DNA of 64,000 nt, taken from NCBI RefSeq assembly GCF_014303395.1, contig NZ_CP060298.1:5565851-5629850 (forward strand). The letters run 5' to 3'. Made by a program: the position numbers and the translations under genes. Origin of the DNA: Nakamurella sp. PAMC28650. Lineage in GTDB: Bacteria > Actinomycetota > Actinomycetes > Mycobacteriales > Nakamurellaceae. The notes beneath the pieces are model-generated. The model had not been told where the DNA came from. It saw nothing but the letters and a program-made list of their open reading frames with translations, and did not search any database. Shown here one piece after another: positions 33,652 through 42,932 of the stretch. Each line of letters opens with the position of its first letter. Position 1 is the stretch's first letter.

Positions 33652-34989
33652 TCAGACGGGAGTGAACAGCGACTTGGCGAACCAGTCGCCGGCCTCCGCG
33701 ACGCCGGGCGGGCAGGCCCAGATTCCTCCGCCGATGTGCGCGATGTACTCGTTCATCAGGTCGGAGGACCCCAGTCTGGCCTGCAGCACCTTGAACTGGA
33801 GGTGCGGATTGCGCTGGTAGGCGATGAAGAACAGGCCGGCCGCCAACTTCCCGGTCTGCGGATCCTGACCGTCGGTGTAGTTGTAGCCACGACGCAGGAT
33901 GCGCACCCCGCCGTTCTCCTCGGGCGAGGCCAACCGCACATGGGAGGCCGGATCGATCACCGGAGTGCCGTCCGCGTCCGCCTTGTCGAAGGCGATCGGG
34001 GTGAACTCCGTACCCCCGGTCAGCGGATCGCCTCGCACCTTGGTCCGGCCGAAGATCTTCTCCTGGTCCGACAGTTCGTCGGTGTCCCAGGACTCGATCT
34101 CCATCCTGATCTTCCGGGCGACCAGGTACGACCCGCCCCGCATCCAGGCCTGGTCCGTCTTCCGGCCCACCCAGACATGGTCGGACGTGGCACTCACGTC
34201 ATCGGCGTGGATGTTGTTGGTGCCGTCCTTGAAACCGAAGAGGTTACGGGGGGTGCTCTGCCCCGCACCGGTCGCCGAGGCGCGCCCGAAACCCAGCTGC
34301 GACCAGCGCAGCACTGCGGTCCCGCGCGCGGCGCGCACCATGTTGCGGATGGCGTGGAAGACCACCTGCGGGTCGTCGGCACAGGCCTGGATGCACAGGT
34401 CGCCGCCGGTCAGTTCGGGTTGCAGCACCGCATCGCCAGGAATGGTCCCCAACGGCGCCAGGGCAGCGGGCATCCGGCCGGCCAGACCGAACCTCTGGTC
34501 GAACAGCGAAGCACCGAGCCCGACGGTGATGGTGAGCGAATACGGCCCCGAATCCAGCACCTCTCCGGAATCGAAAGGCGGCTGCTCCGGCTTGTCCGGG
34601 GAGGAGCTCACCGTCTGACCAGAGGTGAATCTGGCCGCCATCGCCGCCCAACGACCCAGCAGCAACCGCAGATCCCGCGGATCGGTGCTGGTCATGTCCA
34701 GCGAAGCGAACATCAGCCGCTCCTGCTGGCCGGTGGTGATGCCGGCCTGCCGGGCACCGTAGAAGGGAACCGTCGACGCTGACCTGTCGGTCGTCGCTCC
34801 GCCCGATGCGGTGGTGCTGCCGGTGGCGACCGCGCCACCGGTGCCCGCTGCGGTCGCCGTCCGGACGCCGTAGCCGGCGGCTCCACCGGCCGCCAGTGCG
34901 ACGGCCGCAGTTCCGAAGAACCTGCGCCGGCTCGGCCGGGGTGGGGTGCCGTCGGGGCCGCGGGACGGCGGGGTGACGCTGCTCGACAT
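33652..34989 (-). CDS. efeB: Deferrochelatase/Dyp-type peroxidase EfeB
   Basis: The 445-residue protein is EfeB, a Tat-exported haem peroxidase of the Dyp family working with EfeU and EfeO in iron uptake or haem-iron release. The N-terminus has the Tat signal SRRRFFGTAAVALAAGGAAG. The Dyp motif is FGFKDGTNNIHADD, and the proximal haem His is probably in DPASHVRLASPEE. FFIAYQRNPHLQF near the C-terminus is conserved. The ATG is at 34989, 26 bases after the efeO stop. Confidence 0.92.
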   Translation of the reverse strand: MSSSVTPPSRGPDGTPPRPSRRRFFGTAAVALAAGGAAGYGVRTATAAGTGGAVATGSTTASGGATTDRSASTVPFYGARQAGITTGQQERLMFASLDMTSTDPRDLRLLLGRWAAMAARFTSGQTVSSSPDKPEQPPFDSGEVLDSGPYSLTITVGLGASLFDQRFGLAGRMPAALAPLGTIPGDAVLQPELTGGDLCIQACADDPQVVFHAIRNMVRAARGTAVLRWSQLGFGRASATGAGQSTPRNLFGFKDGTNNIHADDVSATSDHVWVGRKTDQAWMRGGSYLVARKIRMEIESWDTDELSDQEKIFGRTKVRGDPLTGGTEFTPIAFDKADADGTPVIDPASHVRLASPEENGGVRILRRGYNYTDGQDPQTGKLAAGLFFIAYQRNPHLQFKVLQARLGSSDLMNEYIAHIGGGIWACPPGVAEAGDWFAKSLFTPV

Positions 34990-35015
34990 GTTCGCCTGGC
35001 GCTTCAAGTCCACGG

Positions 35016-36368
35016 TTATCTGGTGATCTTGGCCGAGACGGCCGACAGTGGCTCCTGGACTGCGAGCAGCGCGTCGGTCAGCTTCTTCTTGTCCGCCGCG
35101 GTGAGCTCCGGGTAGGGGGTCCAGCCGCCCAGTGCCTTGGCATCGCGGTAGGTGTCCAGCACTGCGACGAGGGCGTCGAACTTGGACGAGATCGTCGGGA
35201 CCAGGGTGGGGTCGATCTGGTCGAGCGCCGGCTGCAGGGTGGCGAAGGCCTGCAACGAGCCCTCGACGTTCGCCTGGAAGTCCAGCAGGTCGATGCGGGA
35301 GTAGGCCTCCTCCTCGCCGGTGATCTTCGACTTGAGCACCTCGTCCAGCAGACCGGACGCGCCGTTGGCGATCTCGAACGGCTGATAGCCCTTCCCCGTC
35401 TTCGCCGTGGTGGCCTGGGACAGCGCCTTCGCCTTCACCTGGAGGTTCTTGACGTCCGTCAGCAGATCGGCTGCCAGCCCTTCGAGACCCCTGGTCGATT
35501 TCGTGACGAACAATCCCTTCTCGATCGGGTGGAACCCGGTCCACGCGGTGCCGGCCTCGACATCACCGATCCGCAGGTCGATGGCGGAATCGAGATCGGG
35601 GAACGACTCGGCGACCGGCTCGATGCGCTCGTAGAAGGGACGGGCCCTGGCGTAGGCGGCCTGTGCCGCAGCCAGGTCGCCGGCCTTGATCGCCGTCACC
35701 AACTCCTGGACGGGCGGGATGAGGAATTCGATCTGGTTGTCGACGTAGGTCGAGTAGTGCACGGTGGCGGTCTGCAGCAGCGTCGCGGTGCTACCGGTTG
35801 CGACGTCCGCCGCCTGGCCGGTCACGGTGAACGGGATCTTCTCGGTTGCGCCGCCCGGGCAGTAGATCTGGTAGGAACCGCCGTCCACCGTGACCGAGAA
35901 GGTGGAGTCGAAGCCCGGCGTCAGGTTCTCCCGCTCGCCGAGGATGCGCTGGTCGGAGAGGAGCTCCAATTCGGTGATCCCGGTGGCGTCGATGTTCTTG
36001 ACGGTGAAGGTGACGGCTCCGGCCACGACCGTGTCGGGGGAAGCGATGCAGCCCTTGGCATCTGTGATCGTGATGGCGACGCTCGCGGGGCCGCCCGGCG
36101 TGGCCGCCGATGACCCAGGACTCGACGACCCTGCGCCTGACGCGGCTGCTCCGGACGCGGCTGCGCCAGCCGGGGCCGCGACCGAAGAGGATGCACCGGC
36201 AGAGGATGCGACGGCAGAGGATGCGACGCCGGACGCTGCCGGGCCGGAGGGCGAACCGGTGGCCACGGACTTCGCGGCGCAGCCCGACAGCAGCAGCGCT
36301 CCGGCGGCCAGCAAACCCGTGGTCGCGGCAGATCGGCGGGCGCGGTCGCGTCGCAGGGTGAACATCAC
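35016..36368 (-). CDS. efeO: Iron uptake system lipoprotein EfeO
   Basis: The 450-residue protein is EfeO, the periplasmic-type iron-binding component. It has a lipoprotein signal ending LLAAGALLLSGC, an Ala/Ser-rich linker, a cupredoxin-like N domain (VAITITDAKGCIASPD to YQIYCPGG) and the M75 peptidase-like imelysin domain with the metal motif HPIE in WTGFHPIEKGLF. It is in the middle of efeUOB. The cupredoxin Cys-rich part suggests the full two-domain type of EfeO. Confidence 0.92.
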   Translation of the reverse strand: MMFTLRRDRARRSAATTGLLAAGALLLSGCAAKSVATGSPSGPAASGVASSAVASSAGASSSVAAPAGAAASGAAASGAGSSSPGSSAATPGGPASVAITITDAKGCIASPDTVVAGAVTFTVKNIDATGITELELLSDQRILGERENLTPGFDSTFSVTVDGGSYQIYCPGGATEKIPFTVTGQAADVATGSTATLLQTATVHYSTYVDNQIEFLIPPVQELVTAIKAGDLAAAQAAYARARPFYERIEPVAESFPDLDSAIDLRIGDVEAGTAWTGFHPIEKGLFVTKSTRGLEGLAADLLTDVKNLQVKAKALSQATTAKTGKGYQPFEIANGASGLLDEVLKSKITGEEEAYSRIDLLDFQANVEGSLQAFATLQPALDQIDPTLVPTISSKFDALVAVLDTYRDAKALGGWTPYPELTAADKKKLTDALLAVQEPLSAVSAKITR

Positions 36369-36482
36369 GGGGCTCCTACTGGGTCGGTGAAGGGCAACGC
36401 CCTTGGTCTGGGACAGGGGAATCGCTGCGGGGCAATCAGTGCGGGGAATCGGTGTAGGAAAATCACTGCAGGGAAGGCAGTC

Positions 36483-38159
36483 TCAGGTCGAACGGGACCC
36501 GGGGCCGCCGGGTCTCGAGGGCAGCGGGGTCAGGCTCTCGTGCTCGCCGACCGCCGTCGGGAGGACCGGCGCCACGATTTTTCGTTTGCGACGCATCAGA
36601 TGCGGCGCCGCGAGCGCCAGCAGGATCAGGGCGAAGATGCTGAGCAGGCCGGGAATCACCTGTCCGAGGACCTGATGATCTCCGCGCCGATCGCCGGTCT
36701 CGGCGGCCGCTGCGATCTGACCGGCCACGGCGTACGGCGTCGTCGCGAAATCGACGGTCCGCACGATGCCCGCGGGAAAGCGCTCACCCGCCTGATCGGT
36801 CACCACGACGGTCCGCACCGAGGTGACGGAGAGGTCGACGACGGTGCCGGTCGACGGGTCGATCGTCACCGTCGGGGTGACGGAATCGGCATAGGAGGCG
36901 CTCACCCGAACATTCCCACTGCCGTTGGCGGACAACCCGATCGGCAGTCGCCCGGCACCCAGGGCGGCGACCTGCGCGAGCGTGAGCGTGGTCGGAAGTC
37001 CGGCACCGGCGGCATCGACCGGCAGGGTGACCTGACGGCCCACGTACTGCGCGGCCGGGAGCCCACCCACCACGTCGTGGCCGGACAGCTGAAGCGGGGA
37101 GGTAACGGTGAGAGCACCGCCCAACGTCACGGCGGCGTTCCCGGCGGCCAGCGCCGTGCTGACGGCACCGGTTCCACCGACCTTGGCCAGGTCCGCACCG
37201 GTGACCGGATCGATACCCGTCGTGACCGTGGTGACCGCCAGCGATGCCGATGTGCTCGCAGGCGAGGACGGCGCCAGCGCGACGAGTCCGGCCGCCAGCA
37301 CCGGTGCGAGCGCCGCAGTGCCGGCCAACGCACGGCCCAGGATGCGCCCGGTCAGCGCGCGCCGGGCGGGCCACAGCACGACGGCCAGCATCGGCACCAG
37401 ATAGAGGAGGTAGGCGACCACCTCGACGACCGGCATGGTGGAACGGATGCCCAGCACTCCGGTCAGCAGCGATTCCTGGACGGTGCCGGGCCGCGCGATC
37501 AGCGACAGCGAGACAGCGTGCTGCTGGCCGATGGTCAGCCAGCCGGCCTCGTACGCGGCGCGCAGAGTGCTCATCACCAGTCCGGCGGCCACCAACACCA
37601 GCACCACCCCGGTGATGCGGAAGAACTTCGACAGGTCGAGCTTCACGCCGCCGCGGTAGATCAGGTAGCCGAGCCCGACCGCGAGCAGCACCCCGAGCGA
37701 CGCACCGGTGGCGGCCTGCGCCGGGGAGACCGCGGACTGGAAGGCCGCCAGCAGGAAGACGGCAGTCTCGAAGCCTTCGCGGAACACCGCGAGGAAGGCC
37801 ATCACGACCAGCGCGGTGGCCGAACCGCTGGCCAGCGCACCACCGGCGGCCTGCTGCAGGTCGGCCTTGAGGCTGCGGGAATGCGCCCGCATCCACAGCA
37901 CCATGTAGGACACCATCACCACCGCGATGGCGGCGACCACGCATTCCAACATCTCCTGCTGGCGCTGGGGCAGTGCGGAGTTCACGCTCTGCAGCGCCAC
38001 TCCGACGGCCAGGCAGAGCACCACCGCCACGACCACGCCGGCCCACATCCTGCGCAGCGCGTCCGAGCGGCCGTTCTGCTTCAGGAACGCGGCGATGATG
38101 CCGACGATCAACGCCGCCTCGAGGCCCTCCCGCAGCCCGATGACGAAGGTGGCGAGCAT
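36483..38159 (-). CDS. efeU: Ferrous/ferric iron permease EfeU with a C-terminal extension
   Basis: The first 280 residues are the Ftr1-type permease with seven membrane helices and both iron-motif copies, REGLEAALIVG and REGFETAVFLL. A second region of about 275 residues follows, mostly extracytoplasmic, with a repeat-like Val/Thr-rich fold, the stretch TIDPSTGTVVDLSVTSVRTVVV and a final membrane helix (LLSIFALILLALAAPHL) with a basic tail. This half resembles the C-terminal part of DUF3068/PorA-like proteins. Typical EfeU proteins are about 280 residues, so this is an enlarged form. GGAGGT precedes the ATG. It heads efeUOB. Confidence 0.88.
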   Translation of the reverse strand: MLATFVIGLREGLEAALIVGIIAAFLKQNGRSDALRRMWAGVVVAVVLCLAVGVALQSVNSALPQRQQEMLECVVAAIAVVMVSYMVLWMRAHSRSLKADLQQAAGGALASGSATALVVMAFLAVFREGFETAVFLLAAFQSAVSPAQAATGASLGVLLAVGLGYLIYRGGVKLDLSKFFRITGVVLVLVAAGLVMSTLRAAYEAGWLTIGQQHAVSLSLIARPGTVQESLLTGVLGIRSTMPVVEVVAYLLYLVPMLAVVLWPARRALTGRILGRALAGTAALAPVLAAGLVALAPSSPASTSASLAVTTVTTGIDPVTGADLAKVGGTGAVSTALAAGNAAVTLGGALTVTSPLQLSGHDVVGGLPAAQYVGRQVTLPVDAAGAGLPTTLTLAQVAALGAGRLPIGLSANGSGNVRVSASYADSVTPTVTIDPSTGTVVDLSVTSVRTVVVTDQAGERFPAGIVRTVDFATTPYAVAGQIAAAAETGDRRGDHQVLGQVIPGLLSIFALILLALAAPHLMRRKRKIVAPVLPTAVGEHESLTPLPSRPGGPGSRST

Positions 38160-38249
38160 CGTGACCTCCAGGGTTCGGTGTTCGGCGCCGCGCAGTGGCC
38201 TGCAGAACTGCAGCCTGCAGCCTGCAGGGCGGGGCAGAACGGCACTTCA

Positions 38250-38268
38250 TTTGGTAAGGCTGACCTAT
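38250..38268. promoter_or_regulatory. IdeR/DtxR-type iron box upstream of efeU
   Basis: TTTGGTAAGGCTGACCTAT matches the IdeR/DtxR consensus TTAGGTTAGGCTAACCTAA at 15 of 19 positions. It lies about 90 bases upstream of the efeU start in the right place for repression of efeUOB when iron is plentiful. Positions GGT, AAGGCT and ACCTA carry the key conserved bases. Confidence 0.65.
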
Positions 38269-38458
38269 CTAGGCCAGGACGCTACACCCCCATCACCCGA
38301 TTCCGAACCCTGAGCAGCTGATCAGGGGTTTGATCGTGGGCCGCCGGTGATCTGCCTCGTCACAAAGACAGGTAAGGATTGGCTACATCAATCGGGAAGA
38401 GCCCGCCCGAGGCGACAGACAGATCAACCCCTTGTCGGCCCACCCGTAATATTGCGCG

Positions 38459-39031
38459 GTGACCATCCACCCCATCGTCATCCTCGGCGATCCTGTTCTG
38501 CATCGGCCGACGACACCCGTCACCGTGTTCGACGAGGACCTGGCGACGTTCGTCGATGACCTCTTCGAGACCAACACCGCCGCCAACGGCGCCGGGCTGG
38601 CCGCGAACCAGGTGGGCGACGACCGGCGGGTCTTCATCTACGACTGTCCGGACGATTCCGGGACGCGACGTCGAGGCTACGTCGTGAACCCGACCATCGA
38701 GACGTCGCCGGTGCCGGAGACGATGCCGGATCCCGACGACGACTACGAGGGCTGTCTGTCCGTTCCGGGGGAGAACTTCCCGACGGGCCGGGCCGATTGG
38801 GCCAAGGTCACCGGTGTCGACGCCGTGGGCCAACCCGTGGAGGTCGAGGGGACCGGCTTCTTCGCCCGCTGCCTCCAGCACGAGACCGATCACCTGGATG
38901 GACTGCTCTACCTGGATCGACTCGTCGGCCGGAACGCGCGGGCGGCCAGGAAGATGATCAAGGCGAACGGCTGGGGAGAACCTGGCCGTTCCTGGCTCCC
39001 CGGGCGTGATGCCGACCCGTTCGGCCACTGA
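38459..39031 (+). CDS. def: Peptide deformylase
   Basis: The 190-residue protein is a peptide deformylase, which removes the formyl group from nascent protein N-termini. All three motifs are present: [19 protein letters not shown] with the metal Cys, and [12 protein letters not shown] with the HExxH-type ligands. It starts with GTG at 38459 ([15 protein letters not shown]). Length is normal. It stands alone between the efe region and the trehalose gene. Confidence 0.95.
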   Translation: MTIHPIVILGDPVLHRPTTPVTVFDEDLATFVDDLFETNTAANGAGLAANQVGDDRRVFIYDCPDDSGTRRRGYVVNPTIETSPVPETMPDPDDDYEGCLSVPGENFPTGRADWAKVTGVDAVGQPVEVEGTGFFARCLQHETDHLDGLLYLDRLVGRNARAARKMIKANGWGEPGRSWLPGRDADPFGH

Positions 39032-39123
39032 CGACCCGACCGCGTCCCCGGCCATCGCCTCCGGCGGGTCCGGGTCACCGGTGTCACGCGGGTCACATCC
39101 GTCCCCCCACGTAAGGTGACCTT

Positions 39124-41439
39124 GTGCCCCGGACAGATTCGATCACCTCCGAGCCCTCGATCGAGGGTCGGACGCAGTCGGACCCGGCCCCGGACGCGCC
39201 CTCGACCAACCAGGCCTCGATGGTCGTGCTGGCCAATCGCCTGCCGTTCGATCTGGAGCAGCAGCCGGACGGCAGCACGAAGGCCCGGCAGGCACCAGGT
39301 GGCCTCGTCACCGCACTCGCGCCCATCCTGTCCCGCCGCGAGGGGGCGTGGATCGGCTGGCCGGGAAGTCCGGACACGGAACTGGAACCGACGACCACCG
39401 ACGGCCTGACGCTGGAGCCGATCTCGCTGACCTCGACCGAGGTGGACGAGTACTACGAGGGCTTCTCCAACGCCACCCTGTGGCCGCTCTACCACGATGC
39501 CGTGGCCCCCTCGGAATTCCATCGCCCCTGGTGGGACGCCTACCGGACGGTCAACGACCGGTTCGCCCGGCGCGCCGCCGAGGTGGCCGCCCCCGGTGCC
39601 ACCGTCTGGATCCACGACTACCAGCTGCAGCTGGTCCCGCAGATGCTGCGCCGGCTGCGCCCTGATGTCCGGATCGGCTTCTTCCTGCACATCCCGTTTC
39701 CGCCGGCCGAGCTGTTCAACCGCCTCCCCTGGCGGCGCCAGATCATGGCCGGACTGCTCGGCGCGGACCTGATCGGCTTCCAGCTCCCCGGCGGTACCCG
39801 CAACTTCGTGCGGCTGGCCAAATCCCTGCTCGACGTGCCCACCAGCGGCGGGCTGCTCAACTACGACGGACGCAACATCAAGGTCGGGGCGTTTCCGATC
39901 TCGATCGATTCGGCCGCCCAATCGGCGCTCGCTGCGACGCCGGAGGTCCACCAGGCGGCCAGGAAGCTGAGAGCCGACCTGGGAAACCCGGCCAAGATCA
40001 TCCTCGGCGTCGACCGCCTCGACTACACCAAGGGTATCGACGTCCGGCTTCGCGCCTTCCGCGAACTGCTGGCCGAGAAGGACCCGTCGGTCGACGACGC
40101 GGTGATGATCCAGATCGCGACGCCCAGCCGCGAACGCCTCCACTCCTACATCCGGATGCGTGAGGGGATCGAGCGGCAGGTCGGTTCGCTGAACGGCGAT
40201 TTCGGCCGGATCGGGCGGCCCGCGGTGCACTACCTGCACCAGTCGCTGCCCCGGGAGGAGCTGGCTGCCTTCTACGTCGCCGCCGACGTGATGACGGTGA
40301 CGCCGCTGCGGGACGGGATGAACCTGGTCGCCAAGGAGTACGTCGCCTGCCGGGTCGACGGTGGCGGCACCCTGCTGCTCAGTGAGTTCACCGGCGCAGC
40401 AAGGGAACTCCGCGCCGCGCTGCAGGTCAATCCGTACGACACCGACGGCGTGAAGGACGGCCTGCGCGCGGCACTGAACATGACCTCGGTCGCGTCGCGT
40501 CGCCAGATGCGGTCACTGCGCCGTCAGGTGCTCACCCACGACGTCGACCGGTGGGCGGAGGCCTTCCTGTCGGCGCTGGAGGGGACCCGGGATCACTCCG
40601 CGGATGCCCGGAACCGTTTGCCCACCGAGGTTCTCGAAGCGTTGACCAAGATCTCCGAGACAGAGAGGCTACTGGTCGGGACCGACTTCGACGGCACGCT
40701 CGCGCCGATCGTGGACGACCCGGCCGCAGCGCGCGCGCTACCGGAGGCCCTGGAGGCACTGCGGTCGCTGTCCACGATCCCGGGCACCGTGGTGGCCGTC
40801 GTCTCCGGTCGCGGTCTTGCCGACCTGCGGATGCTGCTCGGCGAGACCGACCACATGCAGTTGGTGGGCAGCCACGGCGCCGAGGTGTCCTCGATGAGCA
40901 CCGACGGTTCGCAGAACCCCGAACACACCGGGCGCAGCGAACTCTCGGCCACCGCGGCCACCCGGCTGTCCGCACTGCGACGGGCACTGCAGAGCATCAC
41001 CAGCCAGTACGCCGGCGTCAACCTCGAGGCGAAGCCGACCGGTGTGGCCGTGCATCTGCGGGGGGCCGATCCGGACGACGCCAAGGCCGTCACCAAGGCG
41101 ATCGAGCAGGACCCGGCCACCTGGTCCGGCGTTCATCTGCTGCGCGCCAAGATGGTGCTGGAACTGACCGTGGTGGCCACAGACAAGGGTCGGGCCCTGC
41201 AACATCTGGCCCGCGAGAACCACTGCACCGGAATCATCTTCATCGGCGACGACATCACGGACGAGAACGCCTTCCTGGCGCTGGGCCCGGATGACGTCGG
41301 CGTCAAGGTCGGCAGCGGCGCCACGGCGGCCGATGTGCGCATCGCCGATCCGGCCAGGGTCGCCGACCTGCTCCACGTCCTGGACGCGACGCGCCGTCGT
41401 GGGCGCGGGCGGATCTCCAAGGACGCTTCCCGCACCTGA
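39124..41439 (+). CDS. Bifunctional trehalose-6-phosphate synthase/phosphatase (OtsA-OtsB fusion)
   Basis: One 771-residue protein carries both steps of trehalose synthesis. Residues about 30-490 are a GT20 synthase: [58 protein letters not shown] and [12 protein letters not shown]. Residues about 515-760 are a HAD phosphatase: [11 protein letters not shown] with the nucleophile Asp pair, [10 protein letters not shown] and [15 protein letters not shown]. It would make trehalose from UDP- or GDP-glucose and glucose-6-P for osmotic and desiccation stress. GTG start at 39124. The single-chain form is uncommon in actinobacteria, which usually have separate otsA and otsB. Confidence 0.93.
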   Translation: MPRTDSITSEPSIEGRTQSDPAPDAPSTNQASMVVLANRLPFDLEQQPDGSTKARQAPGGLVTALAPILSRREGAWIGWPGSPDTELEPTTTDGLTLEPISLTSTEVDEYYEGFSNATLWPLYHDAVAPSEFHRPWWDAYRTVNDRFARRAAEVAAPGATVWIHDYQLQLVPQMLRRLRPDVRIGFFLHIPFPPAELFNRLPWRRQIMAGLLGADLIGFQLPGGTRNFVRLAKSLLDVPTSGGLLNYDGRNIKVGAFPISIDSAAQSALAATPEVHQAARKLRADLGNPAKIILGVDRLDYTKGIDVRLRAFRELLAEKDPSVDDAVMIQIATPSRERLHSYIRMREGIERQVGSLNGDFGRIGRPAVHYLHQSLPREELAAFYVAADVMTVTPLRDGMNLVAKEYVACRVDGGGTLLLSEFTGAARELRAALQVNPYDTDGVKDGLRAALNMTSVASRRQMRSLRRQVLTHDVDRWAEAFLSALEGTRDHSADARNRLPTEVLEALTKISETERLLVGTDFDGTLAPIVDDPAAARALPEALEALRSLSTIPGTVVAVVSGRGLADLRMLLGETDHMQLVGSHGAEVSSMSTDGSQNPEHTGRSELSATAATRLSALRRALQSITSQYAGVNLEAKPTGVAVHLRGADPDDAKAVTKAIEQDPATWSGVHLLRAKMVLELTVVATDKGRALQHLARENHCTGIIFIGDDITDENAFLALGPDDVGVKVGSGATAADVRIADPARVADLLHVLDATRRRGRGRISKDASRT

Positions 41440-41557
41440 CTCCCCTGCCCCGGCTGCGCCCGCCCGGTCCGGCCCGCTGCCGGGCTCCCCCTGCCCGAGT
41501 GCCCCGCGGCCGGGCTCCCCCTGCGTGCGTCGGCGACAGGCACACCAGCGGCCCCGG

Positions 41558-42634
41558 CTACAGGCGCGGCGGGCCGGTGGTGATGCCGGGCAGGAACGTG
41601 GTGGGCAGGACGACCCGCCGGCCCTGCGCGCTGCGCGCCGGATCCAGCAGCATGCGTCCGGCCTGTCGACCCTTCTCCCCCACGGGTTGTTCCACGGTGG
41701 TCAGACCGGCGTCCAGCGCCGCCCTGATCCCGTCGAAGCCGGCCACCGAGACGTCGTCGGGTACCCGCTGCCGCCGCCTGGCGAGTTCGTCCATCGCCCC
41801 GAGGGCGAGCACGTCCGAGGTGGCGATCAGTGCCGTGATCCCCGGATCCAGCGAAAGGACCTGGGCCGCACCGGATGCACCCGAGGCCAGCGAGTGCTCG
41901 AACCGTTCGACCACCGGGATCCGGTCCCACGCGACGCCGGCCGCGATGAAACCGTCGCGCAAACCCGCCAGCCGGTTCCGTTGCACGTGATAGTGGGCGG
42001 CCTGCTGACGGGCGAGATCGACTGCACCGTCACGGTTCGCCCGACCGAGCCGCATGCAGATCACCCCCACCCTGCGGTGACCGAGTGCGATCAGATGGTC
42101 GGCGATCCCCCGGGCCGCCGCGCGGTCGTCGATGCCGACGAGGTCCGCGCCCTCGACAGCGGGCTGATCGCAGATGACGGCGGGTACCGGCCGGGCCAGC
42201 ACGGCCGCCAGGTGGGGATCGTCGTCCGGCATCGAGTAGGCGATGAAACCGTCGACGGCGGCGCTGGAGACGGCCATCGTGTCGTCGGAGTCCGGCCGGG
42301 CGGGCACCAGGAGCAGTCCGACCCTGGCGTGGTCGCACTCGAGCGTCAGACCCTCGAGGAAGGCGACCGCGGCCGGATCCCGGAAGGCGTAGGAGATCTG
42401 CTCGGTCAGCAGGAGCCCGATCGCGCCCGCCTTGCGGGTCCGCAACGAGCGGGCCACCGGGTCGGGACCCGGATATCCGAGCCGCCGCGCCGCGTCCATC
42501 ACACGGGTGCGCAACTGGGGCGAGAGCTGGTCCGGACGGTTGTAGGCATTGGACACCGTGGTCCGGGAGATGCCGAGTTCGGCCGCGAGCGAGGCCAGGG
42601 TGGCCGGAGGCCTCGACCGCGACGAGCGTTCCAT
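41558..42634 (-). CDS. LacI family transcriptional regulator
   Basis: The 358-residue protein has the LacI HTH (TLASLAAELGISRTTVSNAYNRPDQLS), the hinge helix RVMDAARRLGYPGPDPVARSL and a periplasmic-binding-like sensor domain with GFIAYSMPDDDP and VSVAGFDGI. It is divergent from the MsiK-like ATPase gene with 298 bases between them, and a LacI-type dyad lies there. Control of sugar import is likely. Its own start fits MERSSRSR at 42634. Confidence 0.9.
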   Translation of the reverse strand: MERSSRSRPPATLASLAAELGISRTTVSNAYNRPDQLSPQLRTRVMDAARRLGYPGPDPVARSLRTRKAGAIGLLLTEQISYAFRDPAAVAFLEGLTLECDHARVGLLLVPARPDSDDTMAVSSAAVDGFIAYSMPDDDPHLAAVLARPVPAVICDQPAVEGADLVGIDDRAAARGIADHLIALGHRRVGVICMRLGRANRDGAVDLARQQAAHYHVQRNRLAGLRDGFIAAGVAWDRIPVVERFEHSLASGASGAAQVLSLDPGITALIATSDVLALGAMDELARRRQRVPDDVSVAGFDGIRAALDAGLTTVEQPVGEKGRQAGRMLLDPARSAQGRRVVLPTTFLPGITTGPPRL

Positions 42635-42768
42635 GCAAGCACGTTAGCCGCCCGGCCCGTTCGGTCGGCAATCCCGGGCCCTCCACCGGCCCATCACCTG
42701 GACGCAGAAGGGCGATTCAGGTGGACAATCGGTGGCCTTCGACCAAAAGGGTGAATATTCGGACACTC

Positions 42769-42782
42769 GGAAAGCGCTTACC
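42769..42782. promoter_or_regulatory. LacI-type operator upstream of the MsiK-like ATPase gene
   Basis: GGAAAGCGCTTACC contains the perfect dyad AAGCGCTT (42772-42779) with the central CpG typical of LacI-family operators; 12 of 14 positions are symmetric. It lies between the divergent LacI gene and the ATPase gene, so it probably mediates control by that regulator. Confidence 0.55.
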
Positions 42783-42932
42783 AAGATCGCTTTGCACGCA
42801 GTCCTCGAGCCGCTACCGTGGATTTGACCACCGGGCCGGACTTCCGGCCGTGGCTCACCTGCACCACCCGTCACCTGCACCACCCAACGGACCGCCCGCG
42901 AGCGCCGGGCCGAACGGAAGAAGGAACGATCC

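Noticed and set aside
33641..33658. Strong intrinsic terminator at the end of efeB
   Set aside because: The hairpin is only 6 bp, overlaps the stop codon and is not followed by a T-run, so it is mentioned only as a weak possibility.
38330..38400. A second iron box between efeU and def
   Set aside because: Only a left half (AGGTAAGG) is present; the right half does not match.
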